The notes beneath the pieces were generated by a model. That model ran no database searches and had not been told where the DNA came from. It was given only the letters and a program-made list of their open reading frames with translations. A stretch of DNA of 64,000 nt from Maratus speciosus. Taxonomy: Eukaryota > Arthropoda > Arachnida > Araneae > Salticidae. Positions within the stretch are counted from its first letter, which is position 1, and every line of letters starts with the position of its first letter. Of this stretch, positions 60,790 through 64,000 are shown piece by piece. A program made the position numbers and the translations under genes. Location: assembly GCA_963932465.1 (NCBI GenBank), contig OZ010795.1, positions 521,611,451-521,675,450 of the forward strand, written 5' to 3'.

Positions 60790-63700
60790 TCGAAAAGGGG
60801 TCACAAAGTTGTATATTTTTTTTTCAGATAGGTTTTTGATTATCCTTTAAAGACATGAATGGCGTTCTGAGATAGCCACTCATTGCAAACTAGTCGCGAA
60901 ACCCATACTATTTATGTAATTAATTCTAATTAATTTTTTTTAACAATGTGACGTTTATGACTTTTACGTTTCTATTGGGCATTTCATTACGCAAATATAT
61001 CATTAAAAGTTGTTATCTAGGCTTTAAAAGCGGATGATACAAAGAGTACGTTTCTCGTGTCTTTATGTATGTCCAAATCGTCCGTGCCTCAGATAATTCC
61101 CGACAATGCTTTTCGAAAATCATTATTAACAGTCATTTTATAGTTCTGCTAAGATAGGTACCTCCAGCGGTCTCCAACTCTTTTGTTTAACGCCCGCAAA
61201 TCGAAATTTGTGTGTAACGTAAAAATGCGAATTTCTCAAAAATTATGTTACCTAGATTAATCCCTATAATTTTTCTGCAAGGTTTAAATTTACTTCTACT
61301 ACCTCTAATTTTTTCATAATTTTCGTTTCAGTAGATTCGAAAGTAGATGGGGAGATCATATTTTTGCATTGCATTTTCAACGATATCTCCGAAAATATAA
61401 TACCAAAAATTAAAAGAAATGTGTTTTTGAGATCGGCATAACGAAAAGTTTCACACAATATACAAAGATTTTTTTCATTTAACTTAATTAACCCCTCTTC
61501 ATTTGTGCTCTATAATTTGCGCTCTATTATATGCTTTTAACATCTATTTTTTTATTCAATTGTATTCTTTTCGAGGCAGTCGATTCTCTCGAAATTGATC
61601 GATGAAATGTGTCATAGGAAGTCGCTAGAATGAAAATGTATTTATTATTAAGAAAATAGTCATTTTTTCAAAAAATTTTTAAATCTTAAATATGTCCGAA
61701 AGAATCTTGCTTGCATATGTAATCGAAACATTCCGTTACCCTTTTTACTACACATAACGCAAAACTGTGAGTACGTCGCTAATTTTCATCGCTGAATATT
61801 ACTTGCTTTTAGATAGTTTTGAGTGTGAATATTGTTAAATAAAATAATCTGATACGAAATTAAATGTCTGGTTAAATATTTATGGATTTGACATGTGAAA
61901 ATTAAAATATCCATGCAATTTTTGCGTCCAACTATAATAATATACGCAATCATGGTAAATTTATGTACCTTACGATAATGCAATGCGAATTTCGTGATAA
62001 AAATTAGCAAATATTCTATAATATGTAAGTTTTAAAAAGGGGGAGGGGACGTAAAGATATCCATAAATGCTGCTATTACAGTATAAGGCCAAAGGTGACC
62101 GGCCACTTGCGATTTTAGACGTTTTGTTAAATATCTAGAAAAATACGTCAGGAATTAACGTGAAACTCCAGTTGTGTAAACAGTATAGTATAGGTCATAT
62201 ATTTCCGCGAAGATTTTTTCCCGAAACCCCATAGGGAACCGTCAACAAATTGAAAAAGAACCAATATCATTTGTATAATTCTGTAAGAACTAATGTATCA
62301 AAACAGTTCAAACTGGAGATTATGATTAATTGGCTTATTGTAATAAATTATGTTCATTTTTATGAGGATAGTATGTATACTGGTAGAGAAATTAAGGTTT
62401 ATATAAAAACAGTCCCAAATTTCGCCAAGTTGTTTGCTTATAATATACAGAGTTCTTAATATAAAAAAAATATTCTTTTCAGAAAATATGACAAACAACA
62501 TTATACACAAAACCCTGCAATTAGAATTAAAAAACAATAAAAATTGGATGAAAAATGAGTAGGTTTACTAAACAAGGTTTCACTGCGCATGCAATCAAAT
62601 TACATTCATTTCAATGTATTAGCTATTTATAGGGAGCAGCTTTTGTGAAAGTCTCAAAATCATAGCTTGAAAATTCTGAAAATTATATTCGATAGAATCA
62701 GCTCGAAATCCGATGTTGAAAACAGATTTCTAGCTTATTCTATCGACGATAATTTTATAGTAACCAAATCCGAAATATTATAGTTTAAAGCATTAGTTAA
62801 ATTTTCAATAACTAATATTTTCCATTGATTAAAATATTCAATAGGTTTATAGTATGAGATTGAAATTTTATAAATAAAAATATCTATATGATATGTAAAC
62901 TGTTTTATAATAGAATTTACGTTAAATTTAGATGGATGTCTCTATTTAGCACCATAACCCAATAGTTTTTTCAATTTTAAATCATTAACAATATTGAGAT
63001 TTCCAGTGATTATATGTCCATGATCCTTATTTATGTATTTTTGTTGAGCGGGGTCATTGCACTTACACGGAAAAGTACTTCCGATAGATGTATTTTCTGA
63101 AAATGTATTATACTTAAAAATCTTTCTTCCGATTGTACTCGGATATTCAAAGGTTTTTGATACTTGAAGAAATATGTATTTTCAAATTAATAACCAGTTA
63201 TTATATCTATATATCCATATAGATAAGTAGATAGGTTCAAAGATTAATTAGATTTTAAAATTATTGCAGGCATTAAAATAATATCTCCTGACATTTGCAT
63301 CTTATAAAAACGTAACTTCCGTAAAAAAATATGACCGCAATGGTAAATATTCCGTTCTATAATAAAATTAAAGTACACAAAAGCAAAAAATCGTCAGGTT
63401 TAAAAAAACAGAAAACAAATGATAAACATCAATATAATGTATGTTGACATTTGCTATTTATGCGGAAAAGAAAAATCTGGAAATCTAAAGCGGTTCAAAA
63501 AGAACAAATTTAATCTAATAAACGTATTACAGTCAAAAGAAATCTAAAAAGCACATTTTTTAAATTGAATTCTGCTTTCTATATAGAGTCATTTTATTTG
63601 TTTTTATTTTTTAAATTTCTTTCTGAAAAAGCATAATAGAGTTATTTTACATTTTTTGATTTGGGAAACAATAAGAGATCTAGTTTTGAAAGTGAAAATG

Positions 63701-64000
63701 TCAAGTTGTATGAATTTGTAAGTATAAAACATTGTTATAAATAAAGAATAACTAAAAAGAAATAATGTATATATTTACTATTTTAAATTTTTAATGTTTC
63801 TTATATTACTGTTTCTTAAATTCCCTGAATATTTCATTTCAAAGTCTGCAATAATGTGCGTAAATAAATAAATAGAAAAATAAGTATAAAGTTAATATAA
63901 ATGATATGACAACAACGGAAGAATTAAGTTATCTCAATGATTCGCCATTCTTCTTGAAAATCTCTTTTTTATTTTTAAAATAGATCAGAATAATTTACAC
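60790..64000. other. No gene or element recognised
   Basis: AT-rich to the end of the window. Short frames (61264-61458, 61786-62010, 62250-62537) are composition-driven and lack domains. No repeats or inverted structures of note were seen. Confidence 0.45.

Noticed and set aside
1..64000. CRISPR arrays, bacterial operons or a prophage
   Set aside because: The repeats are long, degenerate and of eukaryotic transposon type. There are no short repeat-spacer units and no compact run of genes.

Overview
The window looks like intergenic DNA from an AT-rich, repeat-dense arthropod nuclear genome. No intact host gene, rRNA, true tRNA gene, CRISPR array or bacterial-type operon is visible. An arachnid, most likely a spider, fits best: the mix of Tc1-like, pogo/Tigger-like, TTAA-target and Helentron-like elements with a tRNA-derived SINE is typical, and one decayed transposon carries an ORF family that I recall from spider and hemipteran gene sets. 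That taxonomic call rests on memory and pattern, not on a search.

Layout. 1-4.2 kb: a GC-rich retroelement-like scrap, a small CACTG-ended MITE and a degenerate ~140-bp array. 4.26-7.6 kb: a Helentron-like non-autonomous element carrying about ten ~305-bp internal repeats. 7.7-8.8 kb: six ~155-bp tandem repeats and a CATA/CGTA microsatellite. 9.4-10.1 and 21.1-21.8 kb: two copies of one TTAA-flanked MITE. 12.4-13.9 kb: a broken Tc1-like element. 17.7 and 18.7 kb: two foldback elements. 20.6-23.85 kb: a pogo/Tigger-like relic interrupted by two other elements. 25.1-30.2 kb: a large palindromic composite with a 325-bp array. 31.06-32.35 kb: an internally deleted pogo-like element keeping a PHD-type zinc-finger tail. 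35.2-36.7 kb: Helentron-like pieces. 37.7-38.3 kb: tRNA-like repeats in head-to-head arrangement. 38.53-41.15 kb: a decayed DNA transposon with long terminal inverted repeats and an unnamed transposase-like pseudogene. 43.0-43.9 and 52.9-55.3 kb: arrays of a dispersed ~170-bp module. 44.0 and 45.0-45.8 kb: MITEs. 46.05-47.56 kb: a nearly intact Tc1-like element sitting in a Helentron end. 48.25-52.28 kb: a long-TIR element containing Helentron copies. 55.8-56.0 kb: a SINE with target-site duplication. 56-64 kb: mostly featureless AT-rich DNA.

The genes do not form a pathway; what links them is transposition. The best protein-coding evidence is the Tc1-like transposase at 46.3-47.3 kb, which has one in-frame stop. 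The least explained signals are the 38.5-41.2 kb transposon, the recurring ~170-bp module (which builds palindromes at two loci), and the subterminal motif arrays in the pogo-like element at 31-32 kb. Boundaries of degenerate repeats are approximate because they were read by eye.
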